DNA of 64,000 nt, from positions 2,852,001 through 2,916,000 of the forward strand of contig NC_003281.10 in assembly GCF_000002985.6 (NCBI RefSeq). Reading direction: 5' to 3'. Origin of the DNA: Caenorhabditis elegans (taxonomy: Eukaryota > Nematoda > Chromadorea > Rhabditida > Rhabditidae). Shown here piece by piece: positions 17,925 to 34,520 of the stretch (positions are counted from its first letter, which is position 1; each line of letters starts with the position of its first letter). The translations under genes were made by a program, and so were the position numbers. The notes beneath the pieces were generated by a model. It saw only the letters and a list, made by a program, of their open reading frames with translations. It ran no database searches and was not told the origin of the DNA.

Positions 17925-20535
17925 GAAACGTTCTATCAAAAAGTTTTTAACTAGCAAAAAATAGCCCTTAAAATTCTCTACAGTTTGTTAGTTAAAAGTT
18001 TTTTGATATCTCCACGCCCCGCTGAGATATGCGCGTTCAAAGTTTTAGATGTCGATAGAGTGTGGGAGGGGGAGAGATGCAGGCAGCGCGCGCACGCTGC
18101 GTCTCTCCCCCTCCCACACTATTTTGCCCCTTTTACTTTAAAAGATTATATCTCTGCGGAGAGAAGAGCTATCAAAAAGTTTTTAACTGAGGAATTGTGG
18201 AGAATTTTAATGGCTTTATTTTGTTAGTGATCAACTTTTGAAAAGTTGGTAAAGATCTCTAAAATGTTGAACTTTTGCATTTTTGTGCTGAAAAGGCCAT
18301 AAAAACTACCAACTGATAAAACATTGCAAAATTTTTCTGCCTGTACTGCTCCAAATTCCATGTGACCAGGCACCACCTGTCACACACAAGAAATTCCATT
18401 TTTCTATGCTTGCTTCTTAAGTCATTAAAACACCGAAAAAATAAAACGGGGTAATAAACCGTTTCTCTGCGTTTCTCTTTACCGTCAAATTGGGGTGAAT
18501 CGTAATCAGCAATGAACCTTCATTTAATACCTTAAGAATGGGAAGGAATTCCAGACATTTGACGTGTTAAGCATCAGTTCCTTCGAAAAAATGGATTTAT
18601 CTCAACAACTACTTAGTAAATCAAAAATTTGCTAACTAATAAAATGTAGCCCTTAAAATTCTCTGCATTTTCTCAGTTGAAAATAGTTTTCTATCTCGTC
18701 TCTCAACTGAGATATCTTCAAAAAAGCATAACTCTGCAGGGAAACATTCTATCAAAAAGTTTTTAACTACTAAAATATAGCCCTTAAAATTCTCTACATT
18801 TTCTCAGTTAAAAATATTTTTCTAACTTGTCTCTCAGCAGAGATATCTGCGTTTAAAGTCCGGGCGTGGTAGAGAGAATGAGAGGGGGAGAGACGCAGGC
18901 GGCGCGCGCACACTGCGTCTCCCCTCCACCTCCACTATCTCGCTTGCACATCTTCGAAATGGCATAACTCTGAAAGGAAAAGAGCTAAGAAAAATTTTCA
19001 ACTATTAAAATAGGAGAAATTTCAATGGCTATATTTTTGCTGTACACTATTTTTTTCAATTTTCGTATTTTGCACTTGAGCTTGAACTTTAATTGAAAAT
19101 TCTATGAAAAATAAAACAAAAAACGGCCCAATTTTAAGATACTTATCTCATTTGACCTAAATTTGAAATTTCCCTTTCCGCATATACCCGGAATTATCAA
19201 TTTTTTACGATCTCTCGCCAAGGGTTTTTGGGCGTTTTCTCTTTTACGCAAAATGGGAACGTCAGCGAATTTTTGGAATTAGGACAGAAAATGAGTATGT
19301 AATTATTAAAAAAATATTCTAAAACCGGATTATTTTGAAAATGAGTAGAATTTTGGAAAAGCGCAGGTTCTCAAAACGTTCAATTTTTTTCTGAGTTAAT
19401 TTTAAACGCGTACATCTCGGTCGAAAAGAGAGATACAGTAAAATTTCCAACTAACAAAATATAACCCTTAAAATTTTCTATATTTTGGGAGTCAAAAAAA
19501 AAACTTTTTGATATCTCTTCTCCCCGCAGAGATATAACCCTTTAAAGTTCACAGGAGCTAAATAGTGTGGGAGAGGGAGAGACGCAGTGTGCGCGCTTAG
19601 CCTGCGTCTCTCCCCCTCCCACACTGTCTCGCCCTTTCAAACTTATATTGCGCATATCTCAGCGGGGAGGAAGGCTATCAAAACATTTTCAACTAACAAA
19701 ATATGGGAAATTTTAAGGACTATATTTTCTGAATTAAAAAATTTTGATAGCAAACGTTTTTTCCGGAGATATAGGATATTTGTAAAAGAAAAAAGGTTTT
19801 TTTTGCAAACCTAAAAGGCTTAGCCACACCCTTAGACCTTCTAAACCACCAGTCATTTTTCTTTTTCCTCTCCAGAAGGAAAAGAAGAAACCGCATCATC
19901 ATCATCATCATCATCATTAGATCTTTCTTGTTCCCGTGCCCTCTACCACACCCTTGTCTCTCTGCTTCTCTGCACTCTCTCAAGTGACAGTCTCTTTGTG
20001 TGTGTGTGTGTTTGTATGGCCTGCTTGGCTCCGCCTATTTTGCACGGGAAACAGCAGACGGCGGCGGCCCGCGGGGAGACGCCCTGTTCTTCTCCCCCCA
20101 CCACCATCCATCTAAGAAACAGTGTGTGGTATGTATTTTCGTTTTTTCTCTCATTCTGTGTCTTTCACTTTGCCCTTCATTGGAATTTTTGAGATTTCCT
20201 GGAAATCCACTTGAAACATTTTTTGAAATTGTTTTTTCTCAAAAACTATTTGAAAATTCCAAAATTTGCTAACCTTCAAAATGTAGCCCTTAAAATTATC
20301 TACAAATTATCAGTTGAAAGTATTTTTCTAGCTCTTCTCTCAACAGAGATATCCAAGTTTAAAGGTAACAGGTGTTAGAGTGGGAGGGGGAGAGACGCAG
20401 GCGGCGCGCGCACGCTGCGTCTCCCCTCACCCTACGCTCTCTCGCATGATATCTTCAAAGTGGCGTAACTCCGCGGAAAAATGAGCTAGATAACTTTTTT
20501 AAAAACCAACTTATAGGAAACTTTTAGGACTATTG
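17925..20535. repeat. GAGACGCAG-type fold-back repeats, copies 2-5
   Basis: Four copies lie at about 17925-18240, 18620-19040, 19415-19735 and 20250-20530. The shared core is GGGGGAGAGACGCAGGC, then GCGCGC, then CTGCGTCTCTCCCC. Outer arms carry AGCTATCAAAAAGTTTT-type sequence and TAGCCCTTAAAATTCTCTAC. The copy at 18620 has a second partial left arm. Spacers contain no credible exon. Confidence 0.85.
19894..20120. repeat. (ATC)n and (TG)n microsatellites next to a GC-rich patch
   Basis: (ATC)8 lies at about 19894-19917, and (TG)7 at about 19997-20010. The latter is followed by an unusually GC-rich patch (CAGACGGCGGCGGCCCGCGG, about 20052). A C. elegans promoter or untranslated exon of the downstream zinc-finger gene could lie here, but nothing fixes it. 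Confidence 0.5.
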
Positions 20536-21117
20536 ATTTGCGTAGGCCATAAATATTAAAGTTTTTGCTCTCTCTTTTGTCTGTGGCCGTATCATTTTTC
20601 GAAAAATAGCTTCATTGTATCCAAAAGTTTAAAAGTTATAAAATTTTAGTCTTCAATTTTTTTTTGCATAGCTAGTTTCGAGATATTGCAAAATTTTACG
20701 AAAAAGTTCCAATTTTTTTTCAAAATTTCAAAATTTCAATGTTTTCCTCTTAATTTTTATAGTACACAAAACTAATATTACATTTTTTTTTCCAATTTTT
20801 ACTAATCACATGACACCCCCACTATGTCTTATGATATTCCCGTAACTGCTGACATTTTTTGAAGTCCACAGTACAAAAGGTTGTGAAATTTTTCGAATTT
20901 TATTTTCATATCTTTGACCTTAAAAACATTTTAATTTGAGTTTCTCGATTTTGCGGAACACTAGAACTAAATTTCCCGTCGCTGTCACCGAGATAAAGAC
21001 TCATTTCGATGCGGTTCATCAATTTTTACCCATTTTCCGCCTTTTTTACATAAAGAAGGCATTTTAAACACGCTGAGGCCAGTGTAGATGAGATATCAAA
21101 CATAAGAAAAAAAGTTA
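20536..21117. other. A/T-rich spacer, nothing identified
   Basis: There is no exon, RNA gene or repeat that I can support. A palindromic-looking T/A tract and a few TTTTCGAAA words are the only structure. Confidence 0.4.
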
Positions 21118-21118
21118 C

Positions 21119-22215
21119 CACAGTGGGGACTCGAACCCAGGTGTTGTGGGTGGTAGTCATCTCTGTTATCCACCAGGCCAAAAGTTCAACTATTATTTTT
21201 TAAATTTTCAAGTTTCGACACATTTTTAGTCTGTAAACAATGTGTAAAAAACCGAAAAAAAAAACGTCGACCACAGTGGGGGTCGAACCCCGGTGTTGAG
21301 ATTACCAATCACCAGTGTTATCCACTAAGCCAAAAATTCAATGTTTCAAATGTTTTTCAAAATGATTCAAAAATAGCTGATATGGTTGTCAAATTAACGG
21401 AAATTTTATTGGGAACTCGAATTTTTATATGAAAATTCCGGAAAATCACTAGTTTTTATTTTCACAAATTTTATTTTAACAAATCCCGCCGAAATTTAGT
21501 GTAACTATCGATTAATTTGGAAGATTGTTCTTATATAGTTCAGTTCCTTTTTCATTTCTCTCTCTTCTTTTTTCATCTTTTTCTTGTTTCTTCTGTGCGT
21601 CTCAAACTAACTGTCACATCACATTTACAATCGACGTGTAGTTAGTTCTGTCTCATTAATACTTCTAGTTTTTTCAACTATTTTCACTTTCTATTCTCAC
21701 TCTGTAAAATCGATTCGTTTTTGCTGAAAATTGTTTTTTTTTAATTTTGAAAATTTCAAAGTAAAAAATTAAAAAAAAACCAAATTTCAGTCCGCTACGG
21801 TTTGAACTAAATGTTGTTAATAAAAATCTCTGACATACCAAAAAAAAATTGGAAAAAAGTTTTGACCCCAGCGGGGGTTCGAACCCCGGTGTTGTGAGTC
21901 CCACCCATCCGTGTTAACCACAAGGCCAAAAATTTAATTTTTTTGAAAAAATCGATATGGGTCTCAAATTGACGGAAATTTCGTGGAAAACCCGAATTTT
22001 TATGTAAATATTTCTGAAAATCGATATTTTTCGGGAAATGAACTAAAATCTCGATTTTTTTTTGTGAATTTTCATTTTCAAAGTCAAAGCGTCTACCATG
22101 TCAATTTTCAAAGCATAAACAATGCAAACAAAACTCGACAAAAATTTTGACCCCATCGGGGATTCGAGCCCCGGCCTTGTGAGTCCCAGCCAACTCTGTT
22201 AGCCACTAGGCCAAA
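21119..22215 (-). repeat. Four single tRNA-like elements, minus strand
   Basis: Elements lie at about 21119-21184, 21272-21334, 21864-21929 and 22148-22215. Read on the minus strand, each has an A-box-like TTGGCCTAGTGGCTAAC (or close variant) about 35 bp before a B-box-like GGTTCGAACCCC. The outer ends TTTTGGCC and GGGGTCAAAA can pair as an acceptor-like stem. All are in the same orientation and flanked by A/T-rich DNA. This looks like a dispersed tRNA-derived family and not four functional tRNA genes, because the anticodon arm is not conserved. A single plus-strand relative lies at 37255-37326. Confidence 0.6.
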
Positions 22216-22817
22216 AACTCGAAATTGTTTTTTTCCAATTTTGCAAAAACGAAAAATGATAGATTTTTATTGATTTTTAGAGATTTTTCAAGAAATTCCT
22301 CTGATTTTCTAATCAAAAATCATAAATGTCACATGACACGTTCTCCTGTTCCCGTTCTCAGCTGACAATTCATTTTCCCTACCATTTTTTTTTCGGCCGA
22401 TTCTGTGTATCTCTGCGTTTCTGTCTATTTCTTCATTTTCTTATTCCTTTATCAAGTTTTTTGTTTCGGTTTTTATCTTTTTTTTTTGTTTCGGCTGTGT
22501 GTTGAGGAGGCGATGCATTACCCTCGAAAATGTAAAAGACTACGCCTTTTTTGGAAATTTTTGTTGGGGTTTTTAGGGAAAAATCACTTTAAAAAATTTT
22601 TTTCATAGATTGAAAACCAAACTTAAAATCGAAATCTTCAAAAATGAGCAAAAGATCGAAAAGCAAAAAATTGAAATTTTTTTCAAAATTTTTTTTTTCA
22701 AATTTTTTCAAAAAATAATTATTTCAAAATTTTCTCAAATTTAGATTTTCTTATGTACTTTTTCACAATTTACCCATTTCCCCTCTAAAAAATCTATAAA
22801 AATATCGATTTTTGCAG
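22216..22817. other. Upstream flank of the zinc-finger gene
   Basis: This is a T-rich, pyrimidine-heavy stretch leading to a GATTTTTGCAG acceptor at 22808-22817. That acceptor abuts the ATG directly, so it is either an SL trans-splice site or the end of a 5'-UTR intron. No upstream coding exon is supported. Confidence 0.5.
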
Positions 22818-28424
<5,607 letters not shown>

Positions 28425-29640
28425 TCAAAAAAAACATGGTGCAACAGATTAACTAATTACGGGTTCCCAAAATGTATTTCTCAACTTTTTATCCGGTCAT
28501 TACATTTTTTTTGGAAAATTTTTGAAAAAAGTTTTTTTTTTCAAAAATTTTCAAACTTCCCGCCAGTCACGTCTCAACATCGTGACGTCATTTTTACAGT
28601 TTTTTGAATGTTTTCTTGCTCAAAAAATGCTTGGTATCATCACTAAATACGGTCATATTAATTTTTGTCACATTTCACTTTCCCCCCCCCCCCCCACGTG
28701 GAAATCAATAAATACATATCGATTTTTTTTTCTGTGTTTTTTTTTTTGATTTTTCAGAGATTAGTAATTTGAAAAAAAACCAAATTGGAAAGGTTTTGAG
28801 CCTTTCAAAATTATTCAAAAATAATTTTTGGAAAAAATTTTTTGAAATTTTTTTTTTGAAAATTTCATTATACTTACTATTAAATTATTATTTTCATGTT
28901 TTCATATTCACAAAATGAAGAATTCCAGTTTTTTCTAAAATTTTAGATTAGATTTTCAACTATTTGGAAAAGTTGAAAATTGAAAATTTTCGAAAAAAAG
29001 CTGGTTTTTTTTTTTGAAATGTTTGTCTTGGAAAATTTGTTCTATTTAGTTTTTATAATACATTAAGTTGAAAAATTATTTTATTTGACAATTAATAACC
29101 ATTTTGGCAATTTTTCAAAAAAAAAATTCAAAAAGAAAATTTCCAAAAAAAAATATTCTTCGAATTTTTTAAATTTTTTTGAAAAAACTTCACTAATATA
29201 AAATACCCCTCACAATAGTTTTTTTCCAAATAAAAAACCTCTCTCCATCACTTCCTGCGTCTCTTCTCCCTCTACCCAAATGTTGATCTTTCTCTGTCTG
29301 CGTCTCTCCCCCTCTCCTCTTTTTTCCCCATTTTTCCTGAAGAAATTTTCCGTTTTTGCTTGTTTTTCAAAGAAAACTTATATTAGAAAACGTAATAAAA
29401 TATTACACACCCGTAGAAAAATAAGACTGACGAATGTATAATAATTCAAGTTTTTCATCAATTTCTACCATTTTTCGTAGATTTTTCCAGAAACTTTTCT
29501 TGATTTTTTTTCACAAATCTCTTCCTGTCTGCGTCTCTTATTACACTTTATCCTGTTTTTCTACAAGTGGCTCAAAGAGTGGGAGGATTAGAGCGAAAAT
29601 TGATTTTTTTTTCAAGATATGGATGAACTTTCGCGAATAA
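28425..29640. other. 3' flank of the zinc-finger gene
   Basis: AATAAA at 28707-28712 is the likely polyadenylation signal, about 280 bp after the stop, just behind a run of 14 C (28682-28695). The rest is A/T-rich with two pyrimidine-rich blocks containing CTGCGTCTCT (about 29264 and 29530). No gene is seen. Confidence 0.55.
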
Positions 29641-29649
29641 ATTTTCTCA

Positions 29650-30290
29650 GATATTTTAATTTTCCGCCAAAATATTTTTAATCAAAAAATTTGTATTTCC
29701 CGCCGAAATATTTTTAATCAAACAATTTAAATCTCCCGCCAAAATTTTTTTTAACCGGAAAATTTAGATTTCCCGCCAAAATTTTTTTAATACGAAAATT
29801 TGAATTTCCCGCCTAAACTTATGTATCAGAAAATTTGAATTTCCCGCCTAAATTTATAAATCAGAAAACTTGAATTTCCCGCCACATAGTTTTCATACAA
29901 AAATGTTGAATTTCCCGCCAAAACGTTTCCAACCTGAAAATTTGAATTTCCCGCCAAAACTTTTTAAATAAAAAAAATCGAATTTCCCGCCAAATCTTTT
30001 TTATTTGAAAATTTGAATTTCCCGCCTAAATTTATAAATCAGAAAACTTGAATTTCCCGCCACATAGTTTTCATACAAAAATGTTGAATTTCCCGCCAAA
30101 ACTTTTTAAATAAAAAAAATCGAATTTCCCGCCAAATCTTTTTTATTTGAAAATTTGAATTTCCCGCCTAAACTTTTTTATCTGAAAATTTGAATTTCCC
30201 GCCAAATCCTTATTTTCACAGAAAATGTTAACTTCTCGCCAAAATTTTTTTAATACTAAAATTTGAATTTCCCGCTACAATTTTTCTAAG
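29650..30290 (+). promoter_or_regulatory. Array of TTTCCCGCC motifs upstream of the 419-aa gene
   Basis: I count 14 exact TTTCCCGCC words plus a few one-base variants, spaced roughly 30-45 bp apart. Ten have TTGAA two bases upstream of CCCGCC in the form TTGAATTTCCCGCC. A block of four units (about 140 bp) occurs twice. TTTCCCGC fits the E2F consensus TTTSSCGC, and TTTGAA fits the CHR-type element bound by LIN-54. The array ends within about 15 bp of the splice acceptor and start codon of the next gene. It may be only a minisatellite; its use as a control element is inference. Confidence 0.6.
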
Positions 30291-30303
30291 ATTTTTCAGC
30301 AAA

Positions 30304-32967
30304 ATGCACACCCAATATTTTCCGAATCGGCGCCCTGGCCGTATCCAGCCCCTTGGAATCCAACAAAACACCATCTATGTCTACGTAAAAGTGAAACATG
30401 TTCTGGAATTCTACGCAATTGACATTCGTCTACCGTATCATTGGCATCAAATTGCAAAACTAAATATTAGTGAGATGTCCTACACATTTTCCACATTATC
30501 ACCGGATTTTCGGTACATCTATGTGCTCTTTTTGAGAGTGGCGCGAGAAATGGCAACGTTTGCTGTGCAAAGATTCGATTTGGAGAATAATGGAACAGCG
30601 GATTTGTTTCTGTAAGTTTTCATGTAAAAGAGCATTTAATTTAGACAATTTTGCTAGTTGGAAGTTTTTTGATAGCTCTTTTCCTAACAAAGTTATGGAG
30701 AATTGAAGTTCAGGTGGTGCGCGCGATGAGAAAAAGTGTGGGAGGAGGGGAGACGCAGATCACTTCACTGTCTCGTTGTCTGCGTCTCCCCCTCTCTCCT
30801 AAAAGTTTAAACGCTTGTATCTCCAGAACGGGAAGAGATATCAAAATACTTCCACCTAGAAAAATGATCAGAATTTAATACTCTATCTAGTCAACTACAT
30901 GATTTTCAGCCTCAACGCAGCTGAAGAGCTCTACCGTGTATTTGAAGTGCCACTGGACAGTGTGACGCTCAGATGTGACTCAGGCGGACAGCTTGTTCTC
31001 TACGACAGATCCATTGTCCAAGGAGAAATTCCATTTTGGACGATACGGTTGGAAGAATCTACAAAAACATTTCGAATCTTGAAAAATTCAATTCCAACGG
31101 CAGGAGATGACACCGAACGGAACAGTGCACTTTTTACAATTGCAGTGGATCCAGTGAATCGGTGTTTCGCTAAATTAATGGTATCTAACTTATAAGAATA
31201 TAAATTTCTAACTAATTTCAATTTAAAACCAGTTCAGAGCCCCCGAACTATGCTGGTGTACACCGAAGAACGAAAACGCTGGGTGGAATACCATATTCCT
31301 GTCGAACAATCCCTCCAGGACATTTTCGGATCGGATGGGTTTCCTGTGGAGGAAATACGTGGCATCCGAGAGACTTTTGGAACTCACGGACATCGTATGG
31401 GTGCACTGCAAACTCGGTTGACGTTTCATGATTTGAATGATGTATTGGTGGCGAGATGTTTGCATTTACATTGGAATACGACAGCTACTGTCGAGTTTGG
31501 TGGGTTATATCTTGTGAACTATGCGAGATATGGAGAAATTGTCAACTACAAAAGTGTAGAACACAAAATTTGGAGCATTTTGTTAGTTGAAAATTTTTTT
31601 GATTTTGATAGCTCCAGCTGTTGCAAAGTTACAGGGGTTAAAAGATTGTAGGGTGCACGCGCGCGGAGAGAGTAGGGAAGGAGGGGAGACGCAGACTGTC
31701 TCGTCGTCTGCGTCTCCTTCCTCACCATCTAATTTTTGAACGCGTATATCTTCATAACGATTAAAGATATTTAAAAAATTCCAATTACAAAAATTTTCAG
31801 AATTTAAAATTTTACACGATAAAGTAGTTATTTTTGTTAATAATAATAGAAAAATAAACGGGCCCGTTTTAAAGCTGAGATAATATCTAAATATTGATTT
31901 TGTTTAATTAATGTTATAAAACAGAAATTTCTGTACATTTTGTCAGTTGAAAATTTTTTGATAGCTCCAGCCGTTGCAAAGTTACAGGGGTTAGAAGATT
32001 GTAGGGTGCACATAGAGAGTAGAGGAGGAGGGGAGACGCAGACTGTCTCGTCGTCTGCGTCTCCTTCCTCACCCTCTAATTTTTGAACGCGTATATCTTC
32101 ATAACGATTAAAGATATTTAAAAATTCCAATTACACAAATGTTCAGAATTTAATATTCTACACGATAAACTAGTTATATTTGTTTAAAAAAAAACAACTG
32201 TGTAGTTTTAAAACTGAAATAATATCTAAAATTTAATTTTGTTTGATTAATGTTATAAAATATAACTTTCTGAATTTTTTGTCTTTTGATAGTTTTTCGA
32301 TACCTCTTTTCGCTAAAAAGTTATCCTGGTTTGAAATTTCCAGCTCTAGAGACTGAGAGAGGAGGGGAGACGCAGAGAGTGCGCCCTCTCTCGCTGTCTG
32401 CGTCTCTCCCTGTCTTCAACCAAAAGTTCAAACGCGTATATCTCCGAAACGGCTAGAGATATTTAAAAACTTTCAACTAGTAAAGTGATCAGAATTTTAT
32501 TTTCTATCCATTCAAGCTAAAACCTATAAATAAAATTTATTTTTCAGACCATGTCAATCGAGAAATTCAGGTTCGGTTGCTTGCCAAGTTCCCATTAGAC
32601 GACGAGGTGACCCGTATGTTTTACCTTATTGCATCAAAGGAACATCACGTGTTTCTAGGGGTTTATGATACTGCAATTGTTCATATTAAGGTGGTTTTTT
32701 TTTTTAATAAAAAAGCAAACATTTCTAAAAGTCTAAAATTTTCAGAGTCCAAAACTAGAAGAAATCGTTGGGTGGAGAATGCAAAAAATGCTTATGAGAG
32801 ATGGCCATAAAGATGAAGTTTTACAAATTTCAAATTACCGTCAACTTCTTGCACTTGCGCTGACAAAATATGCTGACAAAGATGAAGATTTGGCTGAAAA
32901 TTTGAAGAATTTGGGTATCGAGCCGCCGAGAAAGAAGCTGGTAGTGATGGAGATAGAATTGGATTGA
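30304..32967 (+). CDS. Hypothetical 419-aa nematode protein
   Basis: Five exons: 30304-30611, 30910-31180, 31238-31553, 32548-32690 and 32746-32967, phase-consistent. The ATG follows TTTTCAGCAAA, so trans-splicing is likely, and AATAAA is at 32998-33003. The protein has no signal peptide or membrane segment and is rich in alternating hydrophobic/polar strands (KVKHVLEFYAIDIRLPYHW; FAVQRFDLENN; HHVFLGVYDTAIVHIK), suggesting a beta-rich fold. A charged helical C-terminus follows (YADKDEDLAENLKNLGIEPP). I do not recognise the family or any catalytic motif. The gene looks intact despite four fold-back repeats in introns 1 and 3. It is flanked by TTTCCCGCC-type arrays on both sides. Confidence 0.85.
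30640..32500. repeat. GAGACGCAG-type fold-back repeats, copies 6-9, intronic
   Basis: Copy 6 (about 30640-30895) fills intron 1 of the 419-aa gene. Copies 7-9 (about 31550-31800, 31918-32150, 32270-32500) stand in tandem in intron 3. Copies 7 and 8 are nearly identical (AAGTTACAGGGGTTA.AAGAT, then GAGGGGAGACGCAGACTGTC), which points to a recent local duplication. Confidence 0.85.
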
Positions 32968-33279
32968 AATTGCAAAAATTCAAACATTTTCGGTAAAAAT
33001 AAATGATTTATATGTATACATATATATATTTTTTGTTGCTTTTTTTCAAATGCACAAACCAAAATTGCCGATGCTCCGGACAAAGATCAAAAGCTAAAAA
33101 AAAACAAAACAAAATTCTAGTTTTTATTGCCATTTTCCTCCCTTATTGAAAATAACATTTAATTGCTCCATGTGACTTTTCTCTTTTTTTTTTCAATTTT
33201 CATCCCAGACACGTTCATTTCGATAGTAAATGGCAAACTATACTCATATTAGAGCTTTCAGTTAAAAAATGGCAAAGTT

Positions 33280-33770
33280 GGAATTTGAATTTCGCGCCTA
33301 AATTAAAAAAATATTTAAATTTAACTTTCCTGCTAAAATTCGAGCGAAAATTGAATTTCCCGCCATTTTTTTTAATTAAAAAAACTGCTCTTTTGACCTA
33401 AAATTTTAAATTTTTTAAGAAAAATTAAAAATTGAATTTCCGCAAAAAATTAAACAGTTAATGTAAGAATTTTAAAATTAAACTTAATTTTTTTTGAGTG
33501 TGAAAGACAATTATTTAACTTTCAGTAAAAACGGCAAAATTGGAATTGGAATTTCGCGCTCAAATTAAAAACAAATAATTTAAATTTAAACTTCGCGCCT
33601 AAATGTTTAAAAAATTAAATTTAAATTTCGAGCCTAATTTTTTTGAAAAATTTAAATTTAAATTTCGTCCCTAAATGTAAAAAAAAATTAAATTTGAATT
33701 TCGCGCTCAAATTAAAAAACATTAAATTTGAATTTCCCGCCGAAAAATTCAGAAAAAAATCGAATTTTAA
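33280..33770 (+). repeat. Second TTTCGCGCC/TTTCCCGCC array
   Basis: Downstream of the 419-aa gene, phrases TTTGAATTTCGCGCC, TTGAATTTCCCGCC and AAATTTCGAGCC recur irregularly about every 40-60 bp. It is a more degenerate relative of the array at 29650-30290. Confidence 0.6.
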
Positions 33771-34520
33771 ACCACTTGAATTTTTACCAAAAATATAAAT
33801 TTACTGAAAAAATAAGTTACATTTTTTGGGAATTTGGAAAATTTTGAAAAATTACCAAATAATATTGAAATCTTGAACTTTTAAAGACCTTTTCCAGAAA
33901 CTTCCTTACCAAAATTCTGCTCTTTTAGACACATTACTTCCGCCATTTCCATGTTGTTCATTCATCATATTTGACCTACCAAATACCCATTCTTCTATAA
34001 TTAGATGATGTCATTTTAGGTCAGAAATGTTAAATTATATCATAAATGTTTATATATATATGTATCTGAATGTTATAAATTATATTGGAAAATTGGAAAC
34101 ATTAGAAATTTATTCTTTTTTATTCAGGTTTTTTTTTCCAACAAAAATTGTTGTTTCCAATTCGATTCTTTGAACTTCTTTTATTTTTGTTTCCTTATTC
34201 CCCTTTTCCCTGAAATCCATTCGCCAACGCAGTTTTATTATACCTCACACTTTTTGTTTGTCTTACGTGACGGGGGTACTCTAATTTGATTTTTTTTCCG
34301 GCTAAATTTCGTGCAGATTTTCTTGAAAATAAGTTGTTCTAAATATTTGCATGTTTTTTGAGTAAATAAGATCTAGACCCCTCTTATTAGTTATTCTGAA
34401 TTTCAAAACTGTGATCACATCACGTTACTTTTGACGAAATTTTCTTATAAATATGATTTTGGAAATTTTTGGCTACACTACACAATAACTCACACCTAGC
34501 AAAAGATAACACATGTAATA
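33771..34520. other. A/T-rich spacer, nothing identified
   Basis: No exon, RNA gene or recognisable repeat beyond A/T-rich text and a TATATATATG tract near 34050. Confidence 0.4.

Noticed and set aside
29650..30290. CRISPR array
   Set aside because: The repeat words are short and fused to A/T-rich spacers of similar sequence, the genome is a nematode's, and no cas-like gene is present.
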